NCBI RefSeq assembly: GCF_006363815.1
Contig: NZ_RRYT01000006.1
Coordinates: forward strand, 62,216 to 126,215
DNA length: 64,000 bases
Direction of reading: 5' to 3'
Origin: Thermomonospora catenispora
Lineage (GTDB): Bacteria; Actinomycetota; Actinomycetes; Streptosporangiales; Streptosporangiaceae
The first letter of the stretch is position 1; each line of letters begins with the position of its first letter. Below, one piece after another: positions 46,398-55,497 of the stretch. Under the pieces are notes generated by a model. That model ran no database searches. It was not told the origin of the DNA and saw nothing but the letters and a program-made list of their open reading frames with translations. A program made the position numbers and the translations under genes.

Positions 46398-46751
46398 ATG
46401 TCCGTTGATACCGATCCTCGACCCGATGACGGATTGATCGTGTCGACCAGGCCGCAGGGCGACTGGCGGGTGATCGAGGTACGCGGTGAGCTGGACATCG
46501 CCACGGTGCATCTGCTGGACGATCAGGTCACCGCGGCGGCGGCCGGCGTGCGGCCACAGATCGCCCTGGAGCTGTCCGGGCTGGGATTCTGCGACTGCGC
46601 GGGGCTGGCCGGCATCGTGCGGGCCGCCAAGCGCGCCGCCGAGACCGGTGGGCGGCTGATGCTGCTGCGCCCCTCCCGCCCGGTGTCCCGCTGCCTGCGA
46701 CTGACCGGGCTGGACCGGCATCTGGTCATCGCCGACACGCTGGCATCGTGA
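46398..46751 (+). CDS. STAS-domain protein lacking the phospho-serine
   Basis: 117 residues; a single STAS domain of the anti-sigma factor antagonist kind (VIEVRGELDIATVHLLDD; LELSGLGFCDCAGLAGIV). Members switch by phosphorylation of a serine in D-S-S-G; here this reads D-C-A-G, so normal kinase control is lost. It may be always active, be redox-sensitive through the cysteine, or only act as a scaffold. GAAGGAG precedes the ATG at 46398. No anti-sigma kinase lies beside it. Confidence 0.85.
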   Translation: MSVDTDPRPDDGLIVSTRPQGDWRVIEVRGELDIATVHLLDDQVTAAAAGVRPQIALELSGLGFCDCAGLAGIVRAAKRAAETGGRLMLLRPSRPVSRCLRLTGLDRHLVIADTLAS

Positions 46752-48007
46752 TCGCCCGCCCCGCCCGCACCGACCGACGTCCGCGGCGGGGCCGGCCCTC
46801 TCCTCCTCCCCCCACGACCGTCGCGGCGGAGGCACCGGCGATCGCGGACATGCGCGCTCCGACCCCCGGGACCCGGCACGGCGGCGGTCGACGACGCCTC
46901 CCGTCGCCGGGGCGAGGTCCGGCCGGGCGTCGCCGAGAGGGCCTTCGCGCGGCGCGCCGGGACCGCGCCGAGGGACGCCGGGCCGCGGCCGACGGAGCCG
47001 ACGCGGCACCGACACGGCGCCGCGGTCCGCCGGGGGATCGGATGCGCGGGGGTCACGCCGGCCGGGCGTCACATCGTTCTCCGACCCCGATAAAGAGAAC
47101 GTATTTTTCGTCGACTACCGGACTGCGATCACTTATCGTGCCCCCATCACCGTTCCCGACGGCTCAGAACGGTGATCTTCACCACAGACAGTACGGCCGT
47201 TCGACACCCCTCCCCCTGCCCGCCGATCACTCCGACCGGGGATTTCACGCGGACATTTTCACGGGTTCGGCGCCGACCGTTTTCAGGTGCGATGCGAGGG
47301 ACGCGCCCCGTGTGGACCTCCTGGGCGCATCGTCGGCCACCGGTCGCGCCGCCTCCTCGCCGAAACGGCCTTGAACAGGGATTTCAGCGACCGATGAGGC
47401 GCGTTCCCGCAGCCCCGGGAGGCGGCGGAGAAGTGTCGCTCATACCGTAAATCGGTGCCGATAGTGCAGCTTGGCCACAAGTGGTCATCGCGGGGGTTCT
47501 GGGAGCCTGCGCCGCGCCGAACCAACGATGCTCGACAGCGGCAGGGATCGCTGTATCGGAGACCTCGCCGCCGCCCTTCGCCCGCTTCATGTGCGGCCAT
47601 ATCCGAAATACGTCATATTCATGACGAATCGGGCGGCGTGCGAAGGTCGCCGAGGGCACGACATGACGATTGCGAAAGGCGCTGATGTCGAGCACGACGA
47701 GGTCATCCGTCCATCGACGATCCGCTGTGCAGATCGGCGCTCACGCAGCCGTTTCCGGCAGGGATTCGCACGCACTGCCCGTGCGGGACGGCCGGTGACG
47801 CCGATCGGAGCGGCGACGTCCGGCGCCGATCGGAGCCCCGGCCCGCCCGGCCGGCTCCCCGTCCCGCCGAACGCGCTCGGGCGCACGGCGCCGCGCCGCG
47901 GCGCTCGGCGGACCGGCCGCGGGCGGTGCGGCGACGTCCGATCCTCTGCGGACGGCGTGAACGCCTCGCCGGCATGGCGCCGCGACGGGCCGTCCCCTCA
48001 GTGACAC
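46752..48007. other. About 1.25 kb before the conservon without a gene
   Basis: No motif-bearing frame on either strand. The stretch 47075-47220 is less GC-rich and could hold promoters for the conservon. Nothing more can be supported. Confidence 0.4.
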
Positions 48008-49573
48008 ATGAAAGCGACCATGACTTCTTCCCCTCCGACCGGTGCCACGTCCGTGGTCGACGCGTCATCCCCTGCACCGTCCCCCGCACCGGTCCCGCGC
48101 CGATCGAGGCCGACCGGCGCCGCGGTCGGCGGCGCGATCGGCGGCGGAGCCGCCTACCTGGTGCTGGCGGCGGCCCTGTACCGGGAGCCGGGGTGGCCGA
48201 TGACGGCCGTGGCGATCGCGGCGATCGCGGCCGCCGCCGCGGTGTGGGGCCGGCGGCTGACCCGGCGGCATCACGAACGCCTCGCCGAGCTGCAGGCCGC
48301 CAAGGACAGGGCGGTCAGTGAGCAGGACGCCCGGTGGCGCGACTTCCACGTGCAGCGCATGGAGGCGGTGGCCGCGGCGCTGGACGAGCTGGCCGGGCCG
48401 CGGATGCAGGCCGTGGCGCAGGGACTGCCGGTCCCGCCGTCGACGCGGGACGACCTGGAGCCGCAGCTGATCGAGCGCCTGGACCGGGTGCTGCAGGAGG
48501 CCGAGCGGATCGCGGACCGGTACCGCGCCGAGCACGACCGGGTGGACGCCGTCACCGGCGCGGTGGTGGCGACCGGTCAGGACTTCATGGCGGCGGCGCT
48601 GCGGGTGCAGCAGGAGGCCGCCGCCATGCTGCAGCGGCATTCGGCCGACCCCGACGTGCTGGAGGTCGGCAACCGCGTCGACCACGCCGCGGCGCAGCTG
48701 CAGCGCCGGGCCCAGAGCCTGGTGGTGCTGGCCGGGCACCATCCCGGCCAGCAGTGGCCCGACCTTCCGCTGGTGGAGGTCGTCCGGGCCGCCCAGGGCC
48801 GGATCGTGGCGTTCGAACGGGTGCAGGTCGCCGGGGACGGCACGCTCGGCGTCGCCTCCAAGGCCGCCGAACCGCTGATCCACCTGGTGGCCGAGCTGCT
48901 GGCCAACGCCACGCAGAGCTCCACCCCGGCCGATCCGGTGGAGGTGCGGGTGCGGCCGCTGCGCGACGGCGCGGTGATCGAGATCGACGACTGCGGTCTG
49001 GGGATGGATCCGCAGACGCTGGAGCGGCAGCGGGAGATCGCCTCCGGCCGCACCCGGGTCGGTCTGGCCGACCTGGGGCCGACGCCGCAGCTGGGCCTGG
49101 CCGTGGTGGGCGAGTACGCCCGCCGGTACGGGTTCGGGGTGGAGCTGCGCGAGTCGATGTACCGCGGGATCCAGGCGGTGGTGTGGGTGCCCGCCGAGCT
49201 GACCGTCATCGTCGATCCCACCGCCGAGCTGGACGACCTGGCGCCCGTGCGGCCGGCCGCCCCCGACCCCCTGACGGGTCCCGAGCGCCTCTCCCCGGCT
49301 CCGCGTCCCGGTGCCGGGGAGGGCGCCGACGTCGCGGGGCCCGGCTCCGCCCGACCCGCTCCGGTCTCCCCCGACGAACTGCCCCAGCGCCGCTCGCGGC
49401 GCAACCGGGCCCCCTCGGGCCCCGCCTTCGCCGCCGATCCCGCCGAGGGCGTGTCCCGGGAGACGCCGGATGAGGCCGCCGCGTGGGCCGCGGCGTACTT
49501 CGGGGCCGCCGACAACGGTGACCGGCACTCCCTTGCCGACGCACCCGACACCGACGACGAGGAACAGCGATGA
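48008..49573 (+). CDS. cvnA: Conservon sensor-kinase-like protein
   Basis: 521 residues. Two membrane helices at about residues 37-60 and 65-83 are followed by a coiled coil and a GHKL ATPase domain with the N-box LLANATQSSTP and G-box DDCGLGMD. The usual phospho-accepting His region of a kinase is not evident. After about residue 410 the tail is Pro/Ala-rich and disordered. This is the CvnA type: the first gene of a conservon, thought to signal through the roadblock, DUF742 and GTPase proteins that follow. ATG 48008 or ATG 48020. Its stop overlaps cvnB by four bases. Confidence 0.88.
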   Translation: MKATMTSSPPTGATSVVDASSPAPSPAPVPRRSRPTGAAVGGAIGGGAAYLVLAAALYREPGWPMTAVAIAAIAAAAAVWGRRLTRRHHERLAELQAAKDRAVSEQDARWRDFHVQRMEAVAAALDELAGPRMQAVAQGLPVPPSTRDDLEPQLIERLDRVLQEAERIADRYRAEHDRVDAVTGAVVATGQDFMAAALRVQQEAAAMLQRHSADPDVLEVGNRVDHAAAQLQRRAQSLVVLAGHHPGQQWPDLPLVEVVRAAQGRIVAFERVQVAGDGTLGVASKAAEPLIHLVAELLANATQSSTPADPVEVRVRPLRDGAVIEIDDCGLGMDPQTLERQREIASGRTRVGLADLGPTPQLGLAVVGEYARRYGFGVELRESMYRGIQAVVWVPAELTVIVDPTAELDDLAPVRPAAPDPLTGPERLSPAPRPGAGEGADVAGPGSARPAPVSPDELPQRRSRRNRAPSGPAFAADPAEGVSRETPDEAAAWAAAYFGAADNGDRHSLADAPDTDDEEQR

Positions 49574-50022
49574 CCGAACACAGCAGCCGGCCGAGGGCTC
49601 TCATCAGCGGCAATCCGGAGGACAACGGCTGGATGCTGGAGGAACTGGCGTTGCCGGGCATCCGTCACGCCGTGGTGTGCTCCCGTGACGGACTGCCGCT
49701 GGCGTACCCGTCCTCCACGCCCCGTGAGGACGCCGAGCGACTGTCGGCGGCCTGCGCGGGGCTGGCGACCCTGGGTCAGGGGCTCGCCGACTCCATCGAC
49801 ACCTCCTCCCCCGCCGGCGCCGTCCCCATGGGCCTGCCTCAGGAGGTCATCATCAAATACGACGGCGGAATCCTGTTCGTGCGAGGCGCCGCCCGCAACA
49901 CCGCGCTGGCGGTGCTGGCCGAGCGGACCATCGACCCCGGGCTGGTCGCCCGGCAGATGCAAAAGCAGGTCGACAAGATCGGCCGGGGCATGAACGCCGC
50001 GGTCCGCGCACCGGGGTCATGA
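49570..50022 (+). CDS. cvnB: Roadblock/LC7-domain protein of the conservon
   Basis: 150 residues; a roadblock/LC7 domain (WMLEELALPGIRHAVVCSRD, GLPLAYPS, LSAACAGLATLGQGLAD). Such proteins act as partners or regulators of small GTPases, like MglB. It is overlapped at both ends by cvnA and cvnC (ATGA joints), so translation is coupled. Confidence 0.92.
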   Translation: MTEHSSRPRALISGNPEDNGWMLEELALPGIRHAVVCSRDGLPLAYPSSTPREDAERLSAACAGLATLGQGLADSIDTSSPAGAVPMGLPQEVIIKYDGGILFVRGAARNTALAVLAERTIDPGLVARQMQKQVDKIGRGMNAAVRAPGS

Positions 50023-50405
50023 GCGGCGAGCATGGTCCGCTCGGCGCCGGCGGTCCGCCGGAGGAGGTGCACCGCCGGCCGGTGCGCGCCTATGTGATCA
50101 CGCGGGGCCGGTCGCAGCCCACCCGCAACACCTTCCGGCCCGAGACCCTGCTGATCGCCACCGACCCGGACCGTCGGCTGCCGCCGGCGGCCACCGTGGA
50201 GCAGCGCAGGTTCCTGGAGATCTGCCGGGGACTGCTGTCGCTGAGCGAGGCCGCCGAGGCCCTGCGGCTGCCGATCAGCGTCGCCGCGGTGGTGGCCAGC
50301 GACCTGGTCGACGCCGGCCACTTGACGATCCGTTCCACACCGCCGTCCTCAGCATCCGACCCCACACTGTTGCGAGCGCTCCTCGATGGTCTCCGCCAGC
50401 TCTGA
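50019..50405 (+). CDS. cvnC: DUF742 protein of the conservon
   Basis: 128 residues; DUF742, with VRAYVITRGRSQPT near the start, ICRGLLSLSEAAEALRLPIS (winged-helix-like) and VVASDLVDAGHLTI. Its role is unknown, but it always accompanies the roadblock and GTPase genes. It overlaps cvnB by four bases and cvnD by about 20. Confidence 0.92.
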   Translation: MSGEHGPLGAGGPPEEVHRRPVRAYVITRGRSQPTRNTFRPETLLIATDPDRRLPPAATVEQRRFLEICRGLLSLSEAAEALRLPISVAAVVASDLVDAGHLTIRSTPPSSASDPTLLRALLDGLRQL

Positions 50406-51030
50406 TGTCCCGTCCGCACCCCGTCGCCCGGACTACGTCGACAGCGCGGTCACGCAGTCGGCCAAGCTGCTGGTCGCCGGCTCGTTCGGGGTGGGCAAGA
50501 CGACCTTCATCTCCTCGGTGAGCGAGATCCGGCCGCTGTGCGCCGAGGCCCCGATGACCACCCTCAGCATCGGCACCGACCGCCTGGACGGGCTGGAGAA
50601 CAAACGCACCACCACGGTGGCCATGGACTTCGGCCGCATCACCCTCACGCCCCAGGGCTTCTCGCCGATCGTGCTGTACCTGTTCGGCACGCCCGGGCAG
50701 CAGCGCTTCTGGAACGTCTGGGAGGGCTACGGACTGGCGTCCGGGGCCGCGGGGGCGCTGGTGCTGGTGGACACCCGCCGGCTGGAGGACAGCTTCGAGG
50801 TGCTGGACCAGCTGGAGACCCGTGCCCCCGACCTGCCGATCGCCGTGGCGGTCAACGTCTTCCCCGACTCGCCGCAGCACCCTCTGGAGACGGTGCACCG
50901 CAAGCTGGACCTGCTGCCGCACACCCCCATCACGTCCTGTGTGGCCACCCGCCGGGACTCCTCCATAGACGCGCTGATCACCTTGGTGGAGCATGCGCTC
51001 GACCGCAGCCTGGAAGGCGGTGCCTCATGA
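50386..51030 (+). CDS. cvnD: Conservon GTP/ATP-binding protein
   Basis: 214 residues; a small GTPase with P-loop GSFGVGKTT (about 32-40), Thr-rich switch (KRTTTVAMDFG) and G3-like GTPGQQRFW. The G4 NKxD motif appears as AVNVF, as in other CvnD proteins. It presumably cycles with CvnB as regulator. The start at 50386 lies inside cvnC; the stop overlaps the first P450 as ATGA. Confidence 0.92.
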   Translation: MVSASSDVPSAPRRPDYVDSAVTQSAKLLVAGSFGVGKTTFISSVSEIRPLCAEAPMTTLSIGTDRLDGLENKRTTTVAMDFGRITLTPQGFSPIVLYLFGTPGQQRFWNVWEGYGLASGAAGALVLVDTRRLEDSFEVLDQLETRAPDLPIAVAVNVFPDSPQHPLETVHRKLDLLPHTPITSCVATRRDSSIDALITLVEHALDRSLEGGAS

Positions 51031-52289
51031 GCGATCGCCTGGCGGACATGACGGGGTTGACCCCGCTGACCGAGATCGCCGCCAGCCCGGACCTGCACGG
51101 CACCTACCGGAGGCTGCGGGAGCGGTGGGGCAACGTCGTCCCGGTGCTGCTGGAACGCGGCCGCCGCCATGAGATCAACGGCTGGCTCCTGCTGGGCTAC
51201 CGGGAGATCCTGGAGGTCGTCCAGGACGAGCGGCGGTTCGCCCGCAACCCCGAGCTGCACTGGCGCGACTACGTCGAGGGCCGGGTCGACCCCGACTCGG
51301 GGCTGGCGCCGATGATGTTCCCCCGGCCCAACGCCTACTTCGCCGACGGGGAGACCCACCAGCGGCTGCGCGCGCCCCTCGACCAAGGGCTGCGCGAGCT
51401 GAACCAGCACGCGATGGCGCGGCAGATCCGCGCCGTCTGCACCGAGCTGACCCGGGACTTCGTCGGCCGCGGGCACGCCGACCTGGTCGCCGAGTACGCC
51501 ACCCGCATCCCGATGATCACGGTGGCGCACACCATGTTCGGCATCGGTCTGGACCACAGCCGTCGTCTCCACGAAGGGCTGTTGGCCCTGTTCGGCTCCG
51601 GCGCCGACTCCCAGGACGGTTATCTGGACGTCCAGCGGATCCTCAACGACGTCATCGCCGCCCGCAAGGAGCAGCCCGCGGCCGATCTGACCACCGCGTT
51701 CCTGCGGCATCCGAACCTGCGCGACGACACCGAGGTCATGCAGGAGATGCTGCTGATGATCTCCGCCGGGTACGAGACCACCGCCATCTGGATCGCCCGG
51801 GCCCTGCTGCTCATGCTCAGCGATCCCCGGTTCTCCGGCCGGATCCGCGGGGGCACCCTCGGCGTCAACGAGGCGCTGGACGAGGTGCTGCGGCTGGATC
51901 CGCCGATGACCCACATGCCCGCCCGTTTCCCGCTGCTGGACTGCCGGATCGCCGGCCAGCGGATCGCCCGCGGCGACGCGCTCATCCTCGGCCTGGCCGC
52001 CGCCGGGTCCGACCCGCGGATCCATCCCCCGGGCCGCAACTGGTGGCAGGAGATCGACAACCGCGCCCACCTGGGCTGGAGCGCCGGACCGCACACCTGT
52101 CCCGCCAAGAGCCAGGCGCGGATGATCGCCCGCATCGCCGTCGAGACCGCGCTGCACGAGCTGCCCGGCGTCGCCTTGGCCGACCCGGACGCCCCGATCC
52201 CGCTGGTGCCCTCGCCCTGGACCCGGCTGCCCGCTCACCTGCACGTCCGTTTCCCGACATCCTCATCCGCGCACTCTGGAGGAGTCTGA
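51027..52289 (+). CDS. Cytochrome P450, first of the conservon pair
   Basis: 420 residues. I-helix ISAGYETT, ExxR as EVLR and the heme-binding loop HLGWSAGPHTCPA with C358. The usual Phe seven residues before the Cys is Trp, and Pro follows the Cys in place of Leu-Gly. Conservon P450s of this position fall in CYP157-like groups with unusual signatures; some lack ExxR, but here it is intact. The substrate is unknown. It starts within the cvnD stop (ATGA) and ends in a TGATG joint with the next P450. Confidence 0.9.
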   Translation: MSDRLADMTGLTPLTEIAASPDLHGTYRRLRERWGNVVPVLLERGRRHEINGWLLLGYREILEVVQDERRFARNPELHWRDYVEGRVDPDSGLAPMMFPRPNAYFADGETHQRLRAPLDQGLRELNQHAMARQIRAVCTELTRDFVGRGHADLVAEYATRIPMITVAHTMFGIGLDHSRRLHEGLLALFGSGADSQDGYLDVQRILNDVIAARKEQPAADLTTAFLRHPNLRDDTEVMQEMLLMISAGYETTAIWIARALLLMLSDPRFSGRIRGGTLGVNEALDEVLRLDPPMTHMPARFPLLDCRIAGQRIARGDALILGLAAAGSDPRIHPPGRNWWQEIDNRAHLGWSAGPHTCPAKSQARMIARIAVETALHELPGVALADPDAPIPLVPSPWTRLPAHLHVRFPTSSSAHSGGV

Positions 52290-53533
52290 TGACGCTGACC
52301 CCCGCCCCCGAGGTCCGGTTCAGCCTGGATCCCTACGGCGGCGACCACCACGGCGAGGCCGCCCGGCTCCGCGAGGCCGGCCCCGCCGTCCCCGTCGCCC
52401 TTCCCGGCCTGCCCGACGACGTCACCGCCTGGGTCATCACCCGGCACAGCGCCCTGCACGGCGTGCTGCGCGACCCGGCGGTCAGCAAGAACTGGCGGAA
52501 CTGGGCCGCCCACCGGCAGGGGCGGGTGCCGTCGGACTGGCCGTTGCTGGGCATGTTCGCCGTCGACAACATGTTCACCGCCGACGGCGCCGAGCACCGG
52601 CGGCTGCGCGGGCTGATCAGCGGCGTGTTCACCCGTTCCCGGGTCGAGGCGCTGCACCCGCGGATCGTCGGCATCATCGACGAGGTCCTGGACGCCCTGC
52701 CCGGTCACGCCGACGCCGACGGGGTGGTCGACCTGCGGCGGCACTTCGCCTACCCGATCCCCATGCAGGTGATCTGCGAGCTCCTGGGCGTCCCCGCGGA
52801 CTGGCGTCCCACCCTGCGGGAGCTGGTCGACAGCCTGTTCCGCACCGACACCACCCCCAAGGAGGCCGTCCGCACCCAGGAGCGGCGCCACCGGCTGCTG
52901 GCCGATCTGATCGAGCTGCGCACCAAGGAGCCCGCCGACGACCTCACCACCGCGCTCCTCAACGCCCGCCGCGACACTCCCGACGCGCTCAGCCACGAGG
53001 AGCTCATCGACACCCTCTGGCTGCTGTGCACCGCCGGTCACGAGACCACCCTCGGTCTGCTCGCCAACGCCGTCCGGGCGCTGCTCACCCACCCCGAGCA
53101 GAAGGCCATCGCGATGCAGGGCGAGGAGGACGCCTGGTCGGCGGTGGTCACCGAGACCCTGCGCTGGGACCCGCCGATCACCAACCTGTCCTGCGGTTAC
53201 CCCACCCGGCCGCTGACCGTCGAGGGCGTGGCCATCCCCGCCGGCGACGCGCTGCTGGCCTCCTACACCGCCGCCGGGCGGGACCCGTCGGAGTACGGTC
53301 CCACCGCCGACCGCTTCGACATCACCGCCAGCCGCACTCCTCACCTGTCCTTCGGCGGCGGTCCCCACTACTGCCTCGGCGCCCCCCTCGCCACGACCGA
53401 GGCCCCCTTGGCCCTGCGCGCCCTGTTCACCCGCCACCCCCGCCTGCGGCTGGCCGAGGAGCGTCCGCTGAAGCCCGTTCCGTCCCTGTTCACCAACTCC
53501 GTCCAGGAGCTGCCCGTCCGGCTGGAGCCGTAG
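52289..53533 (+). CDS. Cytochrome P450, second of the conservon pair
   Basis: 414 residues with canonical signatures: I-helix CTAGHETT, ETLR, and HLSFGGGPHYCLGAPLA with C362. The position fits the CYP154-type partner that follows a CYP157-like P450 in several conservons. The start shares a base with the stop of the first P450 (TGATG) and GGAGG lies upstream. No ferredoxin gene is adjacent, so the redox partner is elsewhere. It is the last gene of the conservon and is followed by a large palindrome. Confidence 0.92.
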   Translation: MTLTPAPEVRFSLDPYGGDHHGEAARLREAGPAVPVALPGLPDDVTAWVITRHSALHGVLRDPAVSKNWRNWAAHRQGRVPSDWPLLGMFAVDNMFTADGAEHRRLRGLISGVFTRSRVEALHPRIVGIIDEVLDALPGHADADGVVDLRRHFAYPIPMQVICELLGVPADWRPTLRELVDSLFRTDTTPKEAVRTQERRHRLLADLIELRTKEPADDLTTALLNARRDTPDALSHEELIDTLWLLCTAGHETTLGLLANAVRALLTHPEQKAIAMQGEEDAWSAVVTETLRWDPPITNLSCGYPTRPLTVEGVAIPAGDALLASYTAAGRDPSEYGPTADRFDITASRTPHLSFGGGPHYCLGAPLATTEAPLALRALFTRHPRLRLAEERPLKPVPSLFTNSVQELPVRLEP

Positions 53534-53540
53534 CCGGGAT

Positions 53541-53584
53541 GCGGCGTCGCGGGGCCGGACCGCGGTCCGGCCCCGCGACGCCGC
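53541..53584 (+). terminator. Perfect 21-bp-arm palindrome after the conservon
   Basis: GCGGCGTCGCGGGGCCGGACC, two bases, then its exact complement, starting eight bases after the P450 stop. A few central bases must stay unpaired. There is no T-run. A second, weaker hairpin (9-bp stem, 53624-53659) lies before the end of the convergent PfpI gene. Confidence 0.75.
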
Positions 53585-53712
53585 CGGCGCGCTCGATGTG
53601 CCGGCCCGCACGGACGCGAAGGGCCGGGCGTCGCCCCGTCCCTCACGGGTGACGCCCGGACCGCTCGGGTCGTCGGGAGGGGGCCGCCGTGGGTCGCGCG
53701 GCGGCCGGTCGT

Positions 53713-54408
53713 TCATCCCAACGCCGCGAGCAGCTTCGCGATCAAGGGCTCGGTGGAGGCGGGGTTCTGCCCGGTGAACAGGTTCCGGTCCACCACCACG
53801 TTCGGCTTCCAGGGCTCGCCTCCCCGGAAGTCGGCGCCGAGCCCGATCAGCCGGTCCTCCAGCAGCCAGGGCGCCTTGTCGGCGAAGCCGGCCTGTCGTT
53901 CCTCCTCGTTGGTGAAGCCGGTGAGCCGGTAACCGGCGAACGGCGAGCCGCCGTTCGGGCGCCGGGCGGCCAGGAGCGCGGCGGGGCCGTGGCAGAGCAG
54001 GCCGAGGGGCTTGCCCGCATCGAGCGTCGCGGTGAGCAGCCGGCCGGAGTCGGCGTCGGCCGCCAGATCCTCCATCGGTCCGTGCCCGCCCGGGTAGAAC
54101 ACCGCGTCGTAGTCGGCCGGATCCGCCTCCGCCAGCGGCAGCGGGCTGCGGAGTTCTGTGAACTCCCTCAGGGCTGCGGCGATCTCCTCGGCCCCCTCCT
54201 CGCCGCCGCCGGCGTCCGGGGAGAGGCTGGCCTCGTCGGGCTCGGGGACCACGCCGCCCGGCGAGGCGACCGTCACCCGGTGCCCGGCCTCGGTCACCGC
54301 CCGGTAGGGGGTGACGGCCTCCTCGGCCCAGAACCCCGTGGGGTGCCGGGTCCCGTCGTTCAGCGTCCAGTGGCGGGCGCCGGTCATCACGAACAGAATC
54401 CGCGCCAT
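53713..54408 (-). CDS. DJ-1/PfpI-family protein (type 1 glutamine amidotransferase-like)
   Basis: 231 residues. The family nucleophile elbow is LLCHGPAAL (C139, H140), and a conserved Glu lies in GFWAEEAVTPY (29-30) with YPGGHGPMEDL. The size fits the Hsp31-like/YhbO branch, whose members act as glyoxalase III or protein/DNA deglycases; the exact reaction is not clear. ATG 54408 is chosen because the longer frame gives an Arg-rich N-terminus. It is divergent from the LysR gene, which probably regulates it. Confidence 0.85.
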   Translation of the reverse strand: MARILFVMTGARHWTLNDGTRHPTGFWAEEAVTPYRAVTEAGHRVTVASPGGVVPEPDEASLSPDAGGGEEGAEEIAAALREFTELRSPLPLAEADPADYDAVFYPGGHGPMEDLAADADSGRLLTATLDAGKPLGLLCHGPAALLAARRPNGGSPFAGYRLTGFTNEEERQAGFADKAPWLLEDRLIGLGADFRGGEPWKPNVVVDRNLFTGQNPASTEPLIAKLLAALG

Positions 54409-54516
54409 GGGTGTCCGTCCTTTCCGTGGTCTCGGCCGCGCCTCATCGGCGCCGTGTCCGGTCCGCGGCCTCACGCTAGTCCGCCAACCCATTTGTCATC
54501 CAATAGAGTTGTCCAT

Positions 54517-55440
54517 GTGAGCCATAGAGAATTCGATGGATCGCCGGACCTGGACCAGCTGCGCACGTTCCTGGCGGTCTATCGGGCCGGCTCGATCACC
54601 GCGGGCGCCCGGCTCGCCGGGGTCTCCCAGCCGACCGCGACCACCCAGGTGAAGGCGCTCGAGCGGCGGCTGGGCCGGCGGCTGTTCGAACGGCTGCCGC
54701 GCGGGGTGGCGCCCACGCCGGTGGCCGACGAGCTCGCCGCCCGCCTCGCCGGTCCGCTGGACGCGCTGGAGGCGGTCATCGCCGGAGTCTCACCGAGCCG
54801 GGACGTCCCGGAGCCGCCGGTCCATCTGGCCGGTCCCGCCGAGGCGCTGGCCGTCCTCGTGCTGCCGGCCCTGACCCCTCTGGTCGACCGGGGCGTCCGA
54901 TTGCGGGTCGCCACCGGCCTGGCCGACGAGCTGCTGGCCGGGCTGCGCGCCGGCGCCCACGACCTGGTGGTGTCCGCGATCCGGCCGCGCGGCCGGGCCC
55001 TCATCGCCGAGCCCTTCATGGACGAGGAGTTCGTCCTGGTCGCCGCTCCCCGCTGGGCCTCCCGGGCGGGCCGGGACCGGCTGGCGGCCGACGGCGCGGC
55101 GGCGCTGGAGGGGGTCCCTCTGCTCTCCTACGCCGAGGACCTGCCGATCCTCCGTCGTTACTGGCGGCATGTCTTCGGCGTCCGGCTGACCGCCGATCCC
55201 GCGCTCGTCGTCCCCGATCTGCGCGGCGTCCTGGCGGCGGTCATCGCCGGGGCCGGGGCGTCCGTGCTCCCGCGCTATCTGTGCGCCGCCCCTCTGGACG
55301 CCGGCGCGCTCGTCGCCCTCTGGGAGCCCGACGACCCGCCCATCAACACCCTCTTCCTCGTCCGCCGCGCCGGTGCCCCGCTCCATCCGCACGTCACCCT
55401 GGTCCACGACCATCTGATGGAGGCGGCCCGGCGGTGGTGA
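54517..55440 (+). CDS. LysR-family regulator
   Basis: 307 residues from GTG 54517. The N-terminal winged helix (about 12-70) reads LDQLRTFLAVYRAGSITAGA, RLAGVSQPTATTQVKALERR, LGRRLFERLPRG. An effector-binding domain of periplasmic-protein fold follows. The 108-bp gap to the divergent PfpI gene is typical of a LysR regulator and its target. No clear T-N11-A site was placed. Confidence 0.9.
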   Translation: MSHREFDGSPDLDQLRTFLAVYRAGSITAGARLAGVSQPTATTQVKALERRLGRRLFERLPRGVAPTPVADELAARLAGPLDALEAVIAGVSPSRDVPEPPVHLAGPAEALAVLVLPALTPLVDRGVRLRVATGLADELLAGLRAGAHDLVVSAIRPRGRALIAEPFMDEEFVLVAAPRWASRAGRDRLAADGAAALEGVPLLSYAEDLPILRRYWRHVFGVRLTADPALVVPDLRGVLAAVIAGAGASVLPRYLCAAPLDAGALVALWEPDDPPINTLFLVRRAGAPLHPHVTLVHDHLMEAARRW

Positions 55441-55497
55441 GGGTCCCGGGGAGGGGGCCGTCGGCCGGCCGCCGCGGCGCGCGCGGGACCGGCCCGA

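Noticed and set aside
50727-52244. A 505-codon open frame on the - strand
   Set aside because: Antisense to cvnD and the first P450, with no motifs.
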